Below, in pieces: positions 26,849 through 36,194 of a DNA stretch of 64,000 nt. Position 1 is the first letter of the stretch, and each line of letters starts with the position of its first letter. Origin of the DNA: Mycobacterium dioxanotrophicus (lineage in GTDB: Bacteria > Actinomycetota > Actinomycetes > Mycobacteriales > Mycobacteriaceae); assembly GCF_002157835.1 (NCBI RefSeq), contig NZ_CP020810.1:62001-126000 (forward strand), in the 5' to 3' direction. The notes under the pieces were generated by a model, which was not told the DNA's origin, did no database searches, and was given only the letters and a program-made list of their open reading frames with translations. A program made the translations under genes and the position numbers.

Positions 26849-28389
26849 CGCGTGCCCTTCTCGCTCATCGGCGCGGCGGCCGGGTTGGCGCCCAAGGTGT
26901 CGTGCTCGACCATCGCGGACTGCCGCGACAACGCCGGGCCGGCCGGAAGCCAACGCACCACCGCCCACGGCGCCGGAGTCGGTGCCACACCCGACAACCC
27001 CAGCGCCCGCAGCGGATCATGTTGTCTATCAGAGGTTTCGATGCCGAAGCGCACACCGCTGTGGCCGATCCACCACACCGACTCGCTGCGCCCGGAATCA
27101 GGTTCCACGCCGGTCACCTGGACAAAGTTCGCGCTGCCCGGCCCCAGATACACCTCATCGGCTGACTGCTGGCCCGACTGCGCCGACACCATCCTGATCA
27201 CCCTCGACTCCTCACCCTGCGCGATCGGCAGACGCCGACCCGACACCGTGGTCACCGTGGCCTGCGGTGAACCAGAATCCTTGCGCCACATCACGCACGT
27301 GACCGGTTCTGCGGCCTTGTCCAGCAGCTTCACCGGCCCGTTGGGATACATCGACACATCGAAGCCCACGGCCTGCGGAGCCGCCGCAACCACCGGAGCC
27401 TCCACGTCGAGCACCCGCCCCTGCCCAGACACATTGGCGTTGTGCAGCATCAGCGCCACCGTCTCCGGAATCATCTGCAGCCCTGCCGGCAGCGCCACAA
27501 AGAACTGGTCGTCGCCAGTAGCACTGCGCGACTTGACCACCGACCCCGACACCACCGCCAGCCCCGGCCCGGCATACCCGACCGGGCCGCCCGGGGAGGG
27601 CACGTCGGGAACCCGCAACGGCGCTGTCGGAATCAACGCCTCATACAGTGCCCGCGACATCGGAGTGGGCCGAAGATTGCCCGCCTGCAGCCCCAGCGCC
27701 AACATCACCGGCTTGTCGGCCAGATCGAGCTGCGACCGGTGCCCATCAGTGACCAAAAAGACGCTGCCGCCATAGGTCATCAGCACCGCCTCCGGAGAGG
27801 CCATCTCGTGGGCCCAATCCCCCAACTCGGCCTGTCCGGTTAGTGCGGTCACCTGAGGACTCGCCAAAGTGCCCGCGGTACCGGCCTTGTCACACAACCC
27901 CCACCCGGTGTTGGTGGGAGTACGCGGCGTCAGATCATTTGGGGCCCCGACGATGCCGACCGTCGGCCCGATCGGCCGCTCCTCGATCTGAGCCATCGGC
28001 ACCAGCGTCGGGGAAGCGTCCTGGCCGAGAATCAGCCGCGCCGACGCCAGATTCAACACCGGGTGCATCGTGCTGTTGACATCAACGAACAATGCTCCAC
28101 TGCCCCGGTCAGCCACCAGCTTGGAATTGCCGATCTGCCCCACCGGCCGCAGCCAAGACAACACGAAGCACACCCCAAGTGCCAGTGCGGCGATCACCAC
28201 CCCGACGGTGGCCGCCGCCCCGTAGTTCTTCGACGGGTCATGCACCAGACGCACCGAATGGCGAGCGACCGCCACCGCCATCCGGTGCCACAGAAACCGC
28301 CACGCCGCAACCTGTTCCAAAGAGGCGTACGTCAATCCGGTCCCGCCGCGGCGCCGCTCGGCCCGATGGGTGCGCCTCGGTTCGGTCAC
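26845..28389 (-). CDS. eccB: ESX core component EccB
   Basis: This 514-residue protein has a cytosolic N-terminal segment (YASLEQVAAWRFLWHRM), one transmembrane helix near residues 60-82 and a large periplasmic domain with repeats, the EccB layout. EccB is a core membrane component with periplasmic ATPase-like activity reported for some systems. It is preceded by the cell-wall hydrolase genes (3-bp gap) and overlaps the split eccC by 4 bases. Confidence 0.92.
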   Translation of the reverse strand: MTEPRRTHRAERRRGGTGLTYASLEQVAAWRFLWHRMAVAVARHSVRLVHDPSKNYGAAATVGVVIAALALGVCFVLSWLRPVGQIGNSKLVADRGSGALFVDVNSTMHPVLNLASARLILGQDASPTLVPMAQIEERPIGPTVGIVGAPNDLTPRTPTNTGWGLCDKAGTAGTLASPQVTALTGQAELGDWAHEMASPEAVLMTYGGSVFLVTDGHRSQLDLADKPVMLALGLQAGNLRPTPMSRALYEALIPTAPLRVPDVPSPGGPVGYAGPGLAVVSGSVVKSRSATGDDQFFVALPAGLQMIPETVALMLHNANVSGQGRVLDVEAPVVAAAPQAVGFDVSMYPNGPVKLLDKAAEPVTCVMWRKDSGSPQATVTTVSGRRLPIAQGEESRVIRMVSAQSGQQSADEVYLGPGSANFVQVTGVEPDSGRSESVWWIGHSGVRFGIETSDRQHDPLRALGLSGVAPTPAPWAVVRWLPAGPALSRQSAMVEHDTLGANPAAAPMSEKGTR

Positions 28390-28392
28390 GGC

Positions 28393-29478
28393 TCAGTACC
28401 CCCCGCCCAATGAAGCCACGTGAACGTGGTCGAAGTGATTCTGTGTGGCGCTGCCTCGATCTTCCATCCTCGAGGAACTGCCGTCCGGTCGGATCATCTG
28501 CTGTCGCCAGATGATGTGGTCCAGACCCAGCGGCTTCTGGTGGCGGATCAAGAAATTGACCACCCGATCACCCAGGGCACGCCCCTCGGGGGTGTCCCAG
28601 TTCGGGATCATCACGTCGAGCGCCAACCCATTCGGGTGCCATTTCAGCGCATCGGGACGCCAGCCGCCGATCTCCTTGATCTCAGGGAACGCGTTCGAAA
28701 TCGCCCGGTTCATCAACTTTGTGTACTTCTGCAAACCCCGCTCACTGGCCTTTCCAGGGCCGCTGGTGTCCAGACCGGGAATCGCCGCCGAAGCGAACTT
28801 GGCGGTGCTGCCGTTGGTGCTGCCGGTCAGTTTGGCGGCTTGGGTGAACGGGGCGGTCAGCCCGCTCAACCCCGACAGCGGTGCACCGAAACCAGGCATC
28901 CCACCGCCACCCATCGGCATCCCGCCACCCATCGGCATTCCACCGCCCATCGGCATGGCGCCCAACGAACTTGCGCCCATCCCCGCAGGGCGCGTCAGAC
29001 CCGCCACGTCACCGTACCCGGCGGCGTTGGCATTGGCCGCCGCCGCGTGCGTGCCCGCCTCAGCAGCACCGGTCTGCACCGTGCCGCGAGTCTCCTCCAA
29101 CCGTGTCCTGATCGCAGTGATCAACGCCCGCTTGCCCTCCGGGGTGTTGGTGCTCAAACCCAGCGCCTGCACATCAGCGACCGCCTGGGCGATGATCGCC
29201 TCCATGTTCACCCGGCCCCCCGACGCCGAGGCCGCCGCCGCATCCAGCTCGGCGCGACCGGTGTCATCCAGGGAGCTGAGCGCGGCCGTGGAGTTGTGGT
29301 GCTCGACAGCCGAATCCTGCTGACCATCAGCGGCCTGACCCTGCCCGGGAGTGATCGACGGCGGCGGCGCCGGAGCCAACGGCGGCAGCGGCAACAACAC
29401 CCCCACCCCGGTACCAAAACCATCCCGCGCCTGACCCATCACCCCACCAGCAGCACGCACAAACCCCTCCACCGACAT
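28393..29478 (-). CDS. ESX-exported protein: DUF4226-type module plus ARB-07466-like hydrolase domain
   Basis: The 361-residue protein has an N-terminal helical module (residues 1-220) with a Gly/Met-Pro repeat tail (MPMGGGMPMGGG), then a C-terminal domain with RAISNAFPEIKEIGGWR, PNGLALDVMIPNW and NHFDHVHVASLGGGY. His/Asp residues in this pattern are typical of ARB-07466/peptidase-M15-like cell-wall domains. The N-terminal 220 residues are identical to those of the next gene upstream, with identical DNA. Its ATG overlaps that gene's stop. It probably remodels peptidoglycan for passage of the secretion or conjugation apparatus; inferred. Confidence 0.78.
   Translation of the reverse strand: MSVEGFVRAAGGVMGQARDGFGTGVGVLLPLPPLAPAPPPSITPGQGQAADGQQDSAVEHHNSTAALSSLDDTGRAELDAAAASASGGRVNMEAIIAQAVADVQALGLSTNTPEGKRALITAIRTRLEETRGTVQTGAAEAGTHAAAANANAAGYGDVAGLTRPAGMGASSLGAMPMGGGMPMGGGMPMGGGGMPGFGAPLSGLSGLTAPFTQAAKLTGSTNGSTAKFASAAIPGLDTSGPGKASERGLQKYTKLMNRAISNAFPEIKEIGGWRPDALKWHPNGLALDVMIPNWDTPEGRALGDRVVNFLIRHQKPLGLDHIIWRQQMIRPDGSSSRMEDRGSATQNHFDHVHVASLGGGY
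28804..29466. repeat. 663-bp direct repeat, copy 1 (N-terminal module)
   Basis: Matches 29979-30641 at a constant offset of 1175 bp; no difference was noticed on reading. It encodes the shared N-terminal module of the two adjacent hydrolase genes. Confidence 0.88.
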
Positions 29479-30680
29479 CAGTAACCACCGCCTGCAGAGT
29501 TGGGGTTGAACTGCGGCACCTTCGTTACGTTGCTGCCATCACGAGACACGCCATAACAGTCCATCACGTAGTTCATGGCGGCGGCGATGTTGGCCACCGG
29601 GTCGTAAAGATTAGTCGACGTGCCGGGCTGGTGATAAGCAGCGAACGTCTCCGGAATCGTCTGCAACCCGCCCCGTGACGAACCCGCCGGGAACCCGTCC
29701 GGCCCGGATCCGGCCAACCGCGTGGCGTTCATGTCGGAGGTGTTGACCGCCAACGGATTGAAGCTGGACTCCCGCGCTGCAGCGGTCATCAACCCGGTCA
29801 TCCAACGTGCCCGCGCCCTCGGGTCGTCAACACCCATCACATCGAGCGCCTCGCTGATGTATCCCCGATAGGCCTCCCTGCCCGCCGGGAACTTCAGCCG
29901 GTCGTATTGCACAGCACTGAGCGGGATCTTCGCGGCCTGCGACACCGCCGCCTTCGACCCGCCGGTCCCCGACGCCGGGGTGCTGCCGTTGGTGCTGCCG
30001 GTCAGTTTGGCGGCTTGGGTGAACGGGGCGGTCAGCCCGCTCAACCCCGACAGCGGTGCACCGAAACCAGGCATCCCACCGCCACCCATCGGCATCCCGC
30101 CACCCATCGGCATTCCACCGCCCATCGGCATGGCGCCCAACGAACTTGCGCCCATCCCCGCAGGGCGCGTCAGACCCGCCACGTCACCGTACCCGGCGGC
30201 GTTGGCATTGGCCGCCGCCGCGTGCGTGCCCGCCTCAGCAGCACCGGTCTGCACCGTGCCGCGAGTCTCCTCCAACCGTGTCCTGATCGCAGTGATCAAC
30301 GCCCGCTTGCCCTCCGGGGTGTTGGTGCTCAAACCCAGCGCCTGCACATCAGCGACCGCCTGGGCGATGATCGCCTCCATGTTCACCCGGCCCCCCGACG
30401 CCGAGGCCGCCGCCGCATCCAGCTCGGCGCGACCGGTGTCATCCAGGGAGCTGAGCGCGGCCGTGGAGTTGTGGTGCTCGACAGCCGAATCCTGCTGACC
30501 ATCAGCGGCCTGACCCTGCCCGGGAGTGATCGACGGCGGCGGCGCCGGAGCCAACGGCGGCAGCGGCAACAACACCCCCACCCCGGTACCAAAACCATCC
30601 CGCGCCTGACCCATCACCCCACCAGCAGCACGCACAAACCCGTCTACCGACTCTCCAATAGCACACCCGCCGCCGCACAT
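29478..30680 (-). CDS. ESX-exported protein: DUF4226-type module plus lytic transglycosylase domain
   Basis: A 400-residue protein sharing its N-terminal module with the downstream gene but ending in a different C-terminal domain of SLT lysozyme-like type: catalytic Glu in TAAARESSFNPLAVN, then RGGLQTIPETFAAYH and PVANIAAAMNYVM. Such domains cleave peptidoglycan glycan strands. The layout resembles Rv3896c next to ESX-2, from general knowledge. The first ATG is at 30680 with an unusual Cys/Gly start (MCGGGCAIGE), so translation may begin slightly downstream. Confidence 0.82.
   Translation of the reverse strand: MCGGGCAIGESVDGFVRAAGGVMGQARDGFGTGVGVLLPLPPLAPAPPPSITPGQGQAADGQQDSAVEHHNSTAALSSLDDTGRAELDAAAASASGGRVNMEAIIAQAVADVQALGLSTNTPEGKRALITAIRTRLEETRGTVQTGAAEAGTHAAAANANAAGYGDVAGLTRPAGMGASSLGAMPMGGGMPMGGGMPMGGGGMPGFGAPLSGLSGLTAPFTQAAKLTGSTNGSTPASGTGGSKAAVSQAAKIPLSAVQYDRLKFPAGREAYRGYISEALDVMGVDDPRARARWMTGLMTAAARESSFNPLAVNTSDMNATRLAGSGPDGFPAGSSRGGLQTIPETFAAYHQPGTSTNLYDPVANIAAAMNYVMDCYGVSRDGSNVTKVPQFNPNSAGGGY
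29979..30641. repeat. 663-bp direct repeat, copy 2 (N-terminal module)
   Basis: Second copy of the direct repeat. Recombination between the copies would delete 1175 bp and leave a single fused gene. Confidence 0.88.
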
Positions 30681-30725
30681 CTCAGTGCGCCTTCGGTGGG
30701 GTCGTCATCGTGGCCATCGTCGTCG

Positions 30726-32162
30726 TCAGTCAGCAGCCGGTGCCGCCGCCGGTGAGCCTGACTTCGCGGCCGTGGGATCGAACCAGCCCAAAAAGTCCGG
30801 GCCCGAACTCACGCTCTCCAGCGGCTGCACCTGCCCTGAGACCAGCACCTTGCCGCTGCCCAGCGCCATCACCTGGTGGTCCTTCCACATGCCCACATCC
30901 CCCGCCTTGAGCTGAGGCGGCGGCACCGGATCGGTCACCGGGGTGCCCGGCGGCGGCAGCGTCACACCCGCAGCCTGCTGCCACGCCTCGGCCACCGGAG
31001 CGCCGTTGAGCGCCGCCCGCACCGCTTCCGCGCCCTGCGGGGTCCGCGCCTCCGTCACCGAGTTGTCGGGCAACTGCACATCAGTCGACTTCGTCGCGGG
31101 CTCCACCGTCTGCGCCTGCTGGCCAGCCTGATCCGCGGCAGCGGCCTGAGTCTGCGCCGACTCCTCCTCGCCCTCCTCGGAGTCACTCTCGCCCTCGGAG
31201 GCCGACTCGGTCGTGGCGTCGCCCTCGGTGAAGTCCGGGGCAGCCTCCTCGTCCTGGCCGGCCTTGTCGTCGGTGAACTCCGGGCCAGCCTCCTCGGGCG
31301 GCTTCTGATCGCTGAACCCCGCCAGCGTCGAGGCCAGCGGGTCCATGAACCCAGTGGGCAGCCCACCACCGCCGCCGAACCCGGGCAATCCGCCACCGCC
31401 GCCGAACCCGGGCAATCCGCCACCGCCGCCGCCGAACCCGGGAAGACCACCCATCGGCATGCCCATCCCCAGCCCCGGCTGACCCAGCATCCCAGCCGGG
31501 TTGGTCTGAGCCTCCCCCTGGGCCGAATCCGCTTCCGCAGGAGCCTCGTTGCCGCCGCCGCTGCCTCCACCGTCCGCACTGTCGGGTGCAGTGCCCACGC
31601 CGCTGTACTTGGTGGCATTCTCCTGCGACACCGCCGCCTTGTCCTCGGAGTCGGCCGCCGCCTTCTCGATAATCGTCCGAGCCTCCTCCAGACGGGTCTT
31701 GACGAAATCCATCAACGTCTTCTGACCCTCGACGGTGTACAGCGACCCGTCAGCCTTCATCTGCTCGATCTTGGCCGTCACATCGGCGCGGATGTCCTCC
31801 AACTCCTGGCGGCCGACCTCACCGGCAGCCGCCACCTCCTCAGCGCTGATCCCCGCACTATCGAGTTCCACGAGCTGCTCCAGCATCTCCCCCACCCGCC
31901 GAGCCTCCTCCTTGGCGGCCTCAGCGGCAGGCCCCTCAACCCCCTCCGGCGGCACCGGAGGCGCCGGCGGAGGCACCAGAGGCCCCTGCGGCGGCGAAGG
32001 TTGACCGGCCGGCCCTTCGGGTGCGGGCGATGCGGGCTCTCGGCCATCAACCTCAGTGTCCGGGGCAGGCGACAAAGGCAGCATCGGCGCCAGCCGTCCG
32101 ATCCCGAGGATGGCGTTGGTCAGGACCGTCTCGACGGCTTTGCTGACAATGTCCCACGACAT
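30726..32162 (-). CDS. acidic DUF4226-like ESX-associated protein
   Basis: This 478-residue protein has an N-terminal Pro-rich leader, a helical region (residues 85-190) with the same EGQKTLMDFVKTRLEEARTIIEKAA pattern as the modules of its two neighbours, a Gly/Leu-Pro-Gly-Phe repeat tract (GGGGLPGFGGGGG), a very acidic central part and a C-terminal segment LKAGDVGMWKDHQVMALGSG that recalls the end of an NlpC/P60-like fold without the catalytic residues. It is the third paralogue of the module family in a row. It is probably exported or chaperoned by this ESX system; exact role unknown. Confidence 0.7.
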   Translation of the reverse strand: MSWDIVSKAVETVLTNAILGIGRLAPMLPLSPAPDTEVDGREPASPAPEGPAGQPSPPQGPLVPPPAPPVPPEGVEGPAAEAAKEEARRVGEMLEQLVELDSAGISAEEVAAAGEVGRQELEDIRADVTAKIEQMKADGSLYTVEGQKTLMDFVKTRLEEARTIIEKAAADSEDKAAVSQENATKYSGVGTAPDSADGGGSGGGNEAPAEADSAQGEAQTNPAGMLGQPGLGMGMPMGGLPGFGGGGGGLPGFGGGGGLPGFGGGGGLPTGFMDPLASTLAGFSDQKPPEEAGPEFTDDKAGQDEEAAPDFTEGDATTESASEGESDSEEGEEESAQTQAAAADQAGQQAQTVEPATKSTDVQLPDNSVTEARTPQGAEAVRAALNGAPVAEAWQQAAGVTLPPPGTPVTDPVPPPQLKAGDVGMWKDHQVMALGSGKVLVSGQVQPLESVSSGPDFLGWFDPTAAKSGSPAAAPAAD

Positions 32163-32178
32163 GCAACTCTCCCTATGA

Positions 32179-32466
32179 CTAGAAGTTCAATGCACGCTCG
32201 TCGGCAGCCACCGCGTCAAGCGTCAGATACGTCCCATCAATGCCAAGATTGGCCAAGTACCGGTCATGAGCGACGGCGGCGACCTTGCGGACACGATTGT
32301 TCAACGTCACCGAATCCCAGTTCCGAGCATCGGGCTTCAACACCACACCACACACAAAACCGAGGCCATTGACCTGCACAAACACCGTGCGCTTCACAGA
32401 GATCGCCGTCGCGACAACCTGCTCGCCAAGATCACCGGCCGACTCAGCAGCCTCCTGCTCCGTCAC
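32179..32466 (-). CDS. small EspD/EspH-like (DUF2694-type) ESX-associated protein
   Basis: A 95-residue protein from GTG 32466 (preceded by GGAAGGGG), with a short acidic N-terminus, a beta-rich middle (RTVFVQVNGLGFVCGVVL) and a helix (NNRVRKVAAVAHDRYLANLG). The pattern resembles ESX-1 associated EspD/EspH proteins and other YbaB-like small cytosolic factors. It is the first gene after regulatory element B and 16 bp upstream of the DUF4226-like gene. Family assignment is tentative. Confidence 0.6.
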   Translation of the reverse strand: MTEQEAAESAGDLGEQVVATAISVKRTVFVQVNGLGFVCGVVLKPDARNWDSVTLNNRVRKVAAVAHDRYLANLGIDGTYLTLDAVAADERALNF

Positions 32467-32523
32467 GGTTCCCCTTCCGGCCACACACCCACTTCACCTG
32501 ACCCGCATGTTGCTGGACATATT

Positions 32524-32549
32524 ACACATATTCATGCAATAGGTGAACA
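32524..32549 (-). promoter_or_regulatory. recurrent plasmid promoter/operator element, site B
   Basis: Minus strand reads TGTTCACCTATTG-N6-TATGTGT, about 58 bp upstream of the EspD/EspH-like gene that begins the DUF4226-hydrolase-eccB-eccC run. Confidence 0.6.
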
Positions 32550-32581
32550 TGTCAGGCACACTTTTGATGAGAGGGTGTCGG

Positions 32582-34987
32582 TCAGCTGGGCGTCCCCGCA
32601 GTCTGCGGCCGCGGCGCCAGCACCGCATCCACAACATGGCCGAACCCAGCAATCTTGGCGCAGTAGACGAGATCCGGCAGAGACGGCGGCTGAACACGCC
32701 AACACCTCAGCAGCTCGATCATCAAGCCCGCCCGGTAGAAGTGCACATACACCTGCTGGGAAGCCCGCGACACTTCGGAATCGTCAGCGTCGAGCACCCC
32801 TCCGGCCATGCTCGGATGCAGAACCGCAGAATTATGCCGCTCAATCACGTTGCGGTAGTGAGCATCCCAGTCCACCGCGGTACGGCTGCGCAACGGCTCC
32901 AACACATGGTCCACGTCGTACTGCTCGACCAGCCGCGACTCCTGGCCATCCATCCCGGCCAGCGCGCTCGGCGTCTGCGCAGCAGCGGCCAACACCGCCT
33001 CGGTGATCGCCCCAGCGGCCTGCAGCCCCAGCCCCTGCTGCAGGACGGCCTGCACCTTCGCCCAAGCCGGACGATCCACCGTCATCAACCGATGGACGTA
33101 TCCACCACCCATACTCGGAGCCTCACCAGGAGTGTGCAGGATCTCGACCGCGCGGACAGACTCGAAATCAGGCCACCCCACCGGTCGAGCAATACCCAAC
33201 TCCGTGGTCACCAACGCAGACCGGCGAGCCCCCGCCACATGCTCAGACAACTCCTCGGCATGAGCGGCGAGCAACGCTGTCGGCTGCTCAACCCCCATGA
33301 ACCGGGTGGCCCAGTTCAAAGGAAGCAGCTCATCGAACACCGCCAGGTGCGCTGAGTTCGGAATGAAGACTCCAGGTGGCACATAGGCGCCCCCGCCCAC
33401 GCTCGACGCAATCGACACCGACGGACCAGAAGGCAACTGCACCACCGACACTGCCCACTGCACGAACCCGCCATTGAGCAGGTCCTCACGAACCTCTGTA
33501 CCGCGCACCAAGCCATCCAGAACCCGCCGCGCCAACAGCAGGTCCGCGCTCGGCTCCGAATCCGTCAGTGCCGCACCAGCACCGGCACCCCCGCTGCCGG
33601 CCACCAGCGGAGCGCCCGCACCGCCGCCCTGCTGCGTCGTCGGGCCGACCGGAGTCGCAGGCTGAGCCGATGCCGGCACCGTCCCCGCGCCAGGTGGTGG
33701 CACAGGACCACCACCCCCGCCAGGCGGTACATACGGCGCCAAACCACCACCACCACCACCAGCGGCGACCGGCGGCACCATACCCCCGCCACCACCAACA
33801 GGAGCCGGTCCACTCGGTGCGGACGGTGCAGCCGCACCCGCTCCCTGAGCGGGAACCACCGGAGCCTGCTGCCCGGGAGAGGCAACCGGAGTCACCGAAG
33901 GATGCTGCGCCGCAAACTTCTCCAACGCCGGCGACGGCGTCGCAGACACCGCACCCGAAGCCCCCATTCCCGACGCCAAACCCGACTGGAAACTACTCGC
34001 CGCACTCGACAACGGATTACTCGACACCGGGTTACTGCTCAACGCCTCCGACATCGACGACGCCGGAGCCGTCGCCGCATCCTTCAACGGATTCCCGCTC
34101 AACGCACTCAAACCCGACGGCACCTGCGGCGGCCGCATCGAGCCCATACCGCTACCCACGCCAGTGCCCGTACTGCTTGCTGCTGAACCTGTTGTAGGCA
34201 TCCCCGTGGTTGGCAGTCCCACCCCACTGAGGGGTGTGGACACCGGCGGCTGATCTGCCAGCGGATTGTCAGCGGGCAGTGCACCCTCGGTTTTCGGCTG
34301 GTCGGTTTGACTCAGTTCTGTGACGGTGGGCGCGTCTGACAGGTCCCCCTCCACCTTCTTCCCGTCGTTGGCGAGTGGCTCGTTAGCCTTCGCCCCTGGG
34401 TCGTCGGTCCCCTCCGCCTTCTTCTCATCCTTCGGCGTTTCGTGATTAGCAGCGGTGGCGTCTTCACCCTTACGGGAATCTTCGCCTGGTATGGGGAGTG
34501 GTGGCGGGGCCGCGGCGATGTCTCCGAGCGCGGTGCTGAAGGCGGTGGCGGCTTCTTCTTTGAAGGTGGCTGCAGAGAAGGGTGTCTTGGTTTTTTGTGC
34601 TGTCTCCCAGGCTTGTTGAGCGGCATCCCCGATCTGTGTGAGGCTCAGTTTCAGGCCGAGGACGGTGCTCTTGTAGGACTCCGCGGTAACGGCTTTCGAA
34701 CCAAGATGATCGGCTACGTCGTAGGCGTGGTTGCGCATTTCGGTGAGCCGTTCCACCCGCGCGGTGCCGGCCTGGCCCTGGAGAAGATCGGGGCTCGTGG
34801 ACATTTTGCGTTTGAGGGTGTCGCCGTAGGCGGAGAACCGGGTTTCGGCGTCGCGATGTTCATCGGCGACACTCTGAATGTCGTTCTCGCTGATGCTCGG
34901 CCAGAATTCGCCGATTGCCATCTGAGCACCGATGCCTGATGGCCGCTGAATGTCGCCCGCACCGCCTAGCGATCCAGTAGCCGGCAT
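32582..34987 (-). CDS. large ESX-associated protein, DUF5631/DUF5632 type (Rv3899c-like)
   Basis: The 801-residue protein has an N-terminal four-helix region of about 150 residues with a possible export motif YDVAD, then an acidic linker, a long Gly/Pro/Ser/Ala-rich tract, and two folded C-terminal domains (about residues 500-600 and 610-790) rich in Trp and Leu. From general knowledge this matches Rv3899c beside ESX-2, which carries DUF5632 and DUF5631. It ends the upstream substrate block; element B follows. Likely an exported or surface-associated accessory factor; function unknown. Confidence 0.7.
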   Translation of the reverse strand: MPATGSLGGAGDIQRPSGIGAQMAIGEFWPSISENDIQSVADEHRDAETRFSAYGDTLKRKMSTSPDLLQGQAGTARVERLTEMRNHAYDVADHLGSKAVTAESYKSTVLGLKLSLTQIGDAAQQAWETAQKTKTPFSAATFKEEAATAFSTALGDIAAAPPPLPIPGEDSRKGEDATAANHETPKDEKKAEGTDDPGAKANEPLANDGKKVEGDLSDAPTVTELSQTDQPKTEGALPADNPLADQPPVSTPLSGVGLPTTGMPTTGSAASSTGTGVGSGMGSMRPPQVPSGLSALSGNPLKDAATAPASSMSEALSSNPVSSNPLSSAASSFQSGLASGMGASGAVSATPSPALEKFAAQHPSVTPVASPGQQAPVVPAQGAGAAAPSAPSGPAPVGGGGGMVPPVAAGGGGGGLAPYVPPGGGGGPVPPPGAGTVPASAQPATPVGPTTQQGGGAGAPLVAGSGGAGAGAALTDSEPSADLLLARRVLDGLVRGTEVREDLLNGGFVQWAVSVVQLPSGPSVSIASSVGGGAYVPPGVFIPNSAHLAVFDELLPLNWATRFMGVEQPTALLAAHAEELSEHVAGARRSALVTTELGIARPVGWPDFESVRAVEILHTPGEAPSMGGGYVHRLMTVDRPAWAKVQAVLQQGLGLQAAGAITEAVLAAAAQTPSALAGMDGQESRLVEQYDVDHVLEPLRSRTAVDWDAHYRNVIERHNSAVLHPSMAGGVLDADDSEVSRASQQVYVHFYRAGLMIELLRCWRVQPPSLPDLVYCAKIAGFGHVVDAVLAPRPQTAGTPS

Positions 34988-35023
34988 AGCTGCGCTCTCC
35001 CCTCATTCACGCGATGCAGAACT

Positions 35024-35719
35024 TCAGCCTTGGTCGAGTCCGCAGACTTCCCAGGCTTGGTCGTACGCGGCCTGCGCTGCCCGCTTGTCATCGGCAGGCG
35101 GTTCAGCCAAGCCTCGTTCTCGGACTTCACCGAAGACCGCCATGCGGGCGTAATACGCCGACACGACATCTGAGATTGCTTGCCGCACTGGTGCACTCGC
35201 TCCCGGGTAGTCCTGCAACGACGCCTGTAACGCAGCCGCAGCAGGGAGGATGTCCATGGCGTTTGTGTAATTGTTCGGTATGGCGCTGTTGATGGTTGCG
35301 TAGCGCGTGCACAGCCCGACGTCCTGTGCGTGGGTGTCCCCAGTGGCCGGTGCGCCTGCAACATTGGTGGGTTCACTTGTTTGAGACGCACGGTCATTCG
35401 ATGACGCGGAATTAGTGGCAATGGTCCCGACTGCGGCTCCCACTCCTGCAGCGACGAGGGCGGTGGCCGCGACGAGAGCGATGAGGCCACCGCGCCCAGA
35501 GCGCTTCGGCGTCGACATGGGTGGTCCGAAGTGTCCCGGGGCGGGTGCTGGCTGGTAGCCGGTTCCCGCGTGGGCTGGGTGGTAACCCGTGGTCTCGGCA
35601 GGTGCCTGGTGGGCCGCCCCTTCCGGGGCGGGGTGATAACCCCACCCTTCGGGTGCTGGTTGGTAGCCGGCACCGTGTGCGCGTCCTGTGCCAGGCCCGG
35701 TTGTGGTGGGGTGGCTCAT
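35024..35719 (-). CDS. membrane-anchored protein with Tyr/Pro repeat N-terminus
   Basis: A 231-residue protein with an N-terminal tract of imperfect GYQPAPEG / GYHPAHAG repeats (residues 18-65), a basic stop and a transmembrane helix near residues 78-100, followed by an exported helical domain with two Cys (GLCTRYATINSAI and WEVCGLDQ) that could pair. Similar proteins flank ESX-2 in M. tuberculosis. It lies 36 bp upstream of the DUF5631-type gene and is presumably in the same transcript. No enzymatic motif seen. Confidence 0.7.
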   Translation of the reverse strand: MSHPTTTGPGTGRAHGAGYQPAPEGWGYHPAPEGAAHQAPAETTGYHPAHAGTGYQPAPAPGHFGPPMSTPKRSGRGGLIALVAATALVAAGVGAAVGTIATNSASSNDRASQTSEPTNVAGAPATGDTHAQDVGLCTRYATINSAIPNNYTNAMDILPAAAALQASLQDYPGASAPVRQAISDVVSAYYARMAVFGEVRERGLAEPPADDKRAAQAAYDQAWEVCGLDQG

Positions 35720-35811
35720 CCTCGTCTCCCTGCGGTATCGGGTGGATGGTTAGAGCCTACCGCTCACCACCAGGCCCCAACCACGCGATTTAGGTCCTGA
35801 ACTCCCTCTTG

Positions 35812-36192
35812 TCAGATTGGTGCGACGCCGCCGGAGACGTTCGGTCCAGGCACCGCAGCACTGATGGTCGCGGCGGCCTGACCATCCTCGGCTTCCAACG
35901 TCGCAGAGCAGGTGCTGTCCGTCGAAGCTGTCTCGCTTGCCAGAGCAGTGGCGCGAGCTTCGCATGCGGCCAGTTCGGCAGCCCACGGGCTCATGGCGGC
36001 GGTGATCGCAGCGCTCACGGCATCTGGTCCCGCCCCGGCCGCCGTCGCCGCGGCGGCCCCGACCGCCCCGCCCGCCCCTGCGGCGGCAACAGTGGCTGCC
36101 TCGGCCGCGGTGTTAGCGCCATCGGCGATCAGCGGAAGCGCCTCGACCTGGATGTTGTCGGCTGACTGTCCAGATGTTGTGACTGCGGGCAT
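35812..36192 (-). CDS. Ala-rich helical EspC-like/PE-like small protein
   Basis: A 126-residue Ala-rich helical protein whose C-terminal part reads CSATLEAEDGQAAATI, comparable to the segment before the export signal in EspC-type proteins, with Leu where Tyr is usual. The turn contains SPWAAEL rather than WXG. It sits two bases after the YbaB-like gene. Probably an ESX substrate or partner of one of the neighbouring helical proteins; family not certain. Confidence 0.6.
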   Translation of the reverse strand: MPAVTTSGQSADNIQVEALPLIADGANTAAEAATVAAAGAGGAVGAAAATAAGAGPDAVSAAITAAMSPWAAELAACEARATALASETASTDSTCSATLEAEDGQAAATISAAVPGPNVSGGVAPI

Positions 36193-36194
36193 TT

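Noticed and set aside
25643..27775. 710-codon plus-strand ORF
   Set aside because: Antisense to the split EccC and EccB genes; composition typical of a high-GC reverse-frame shadow.
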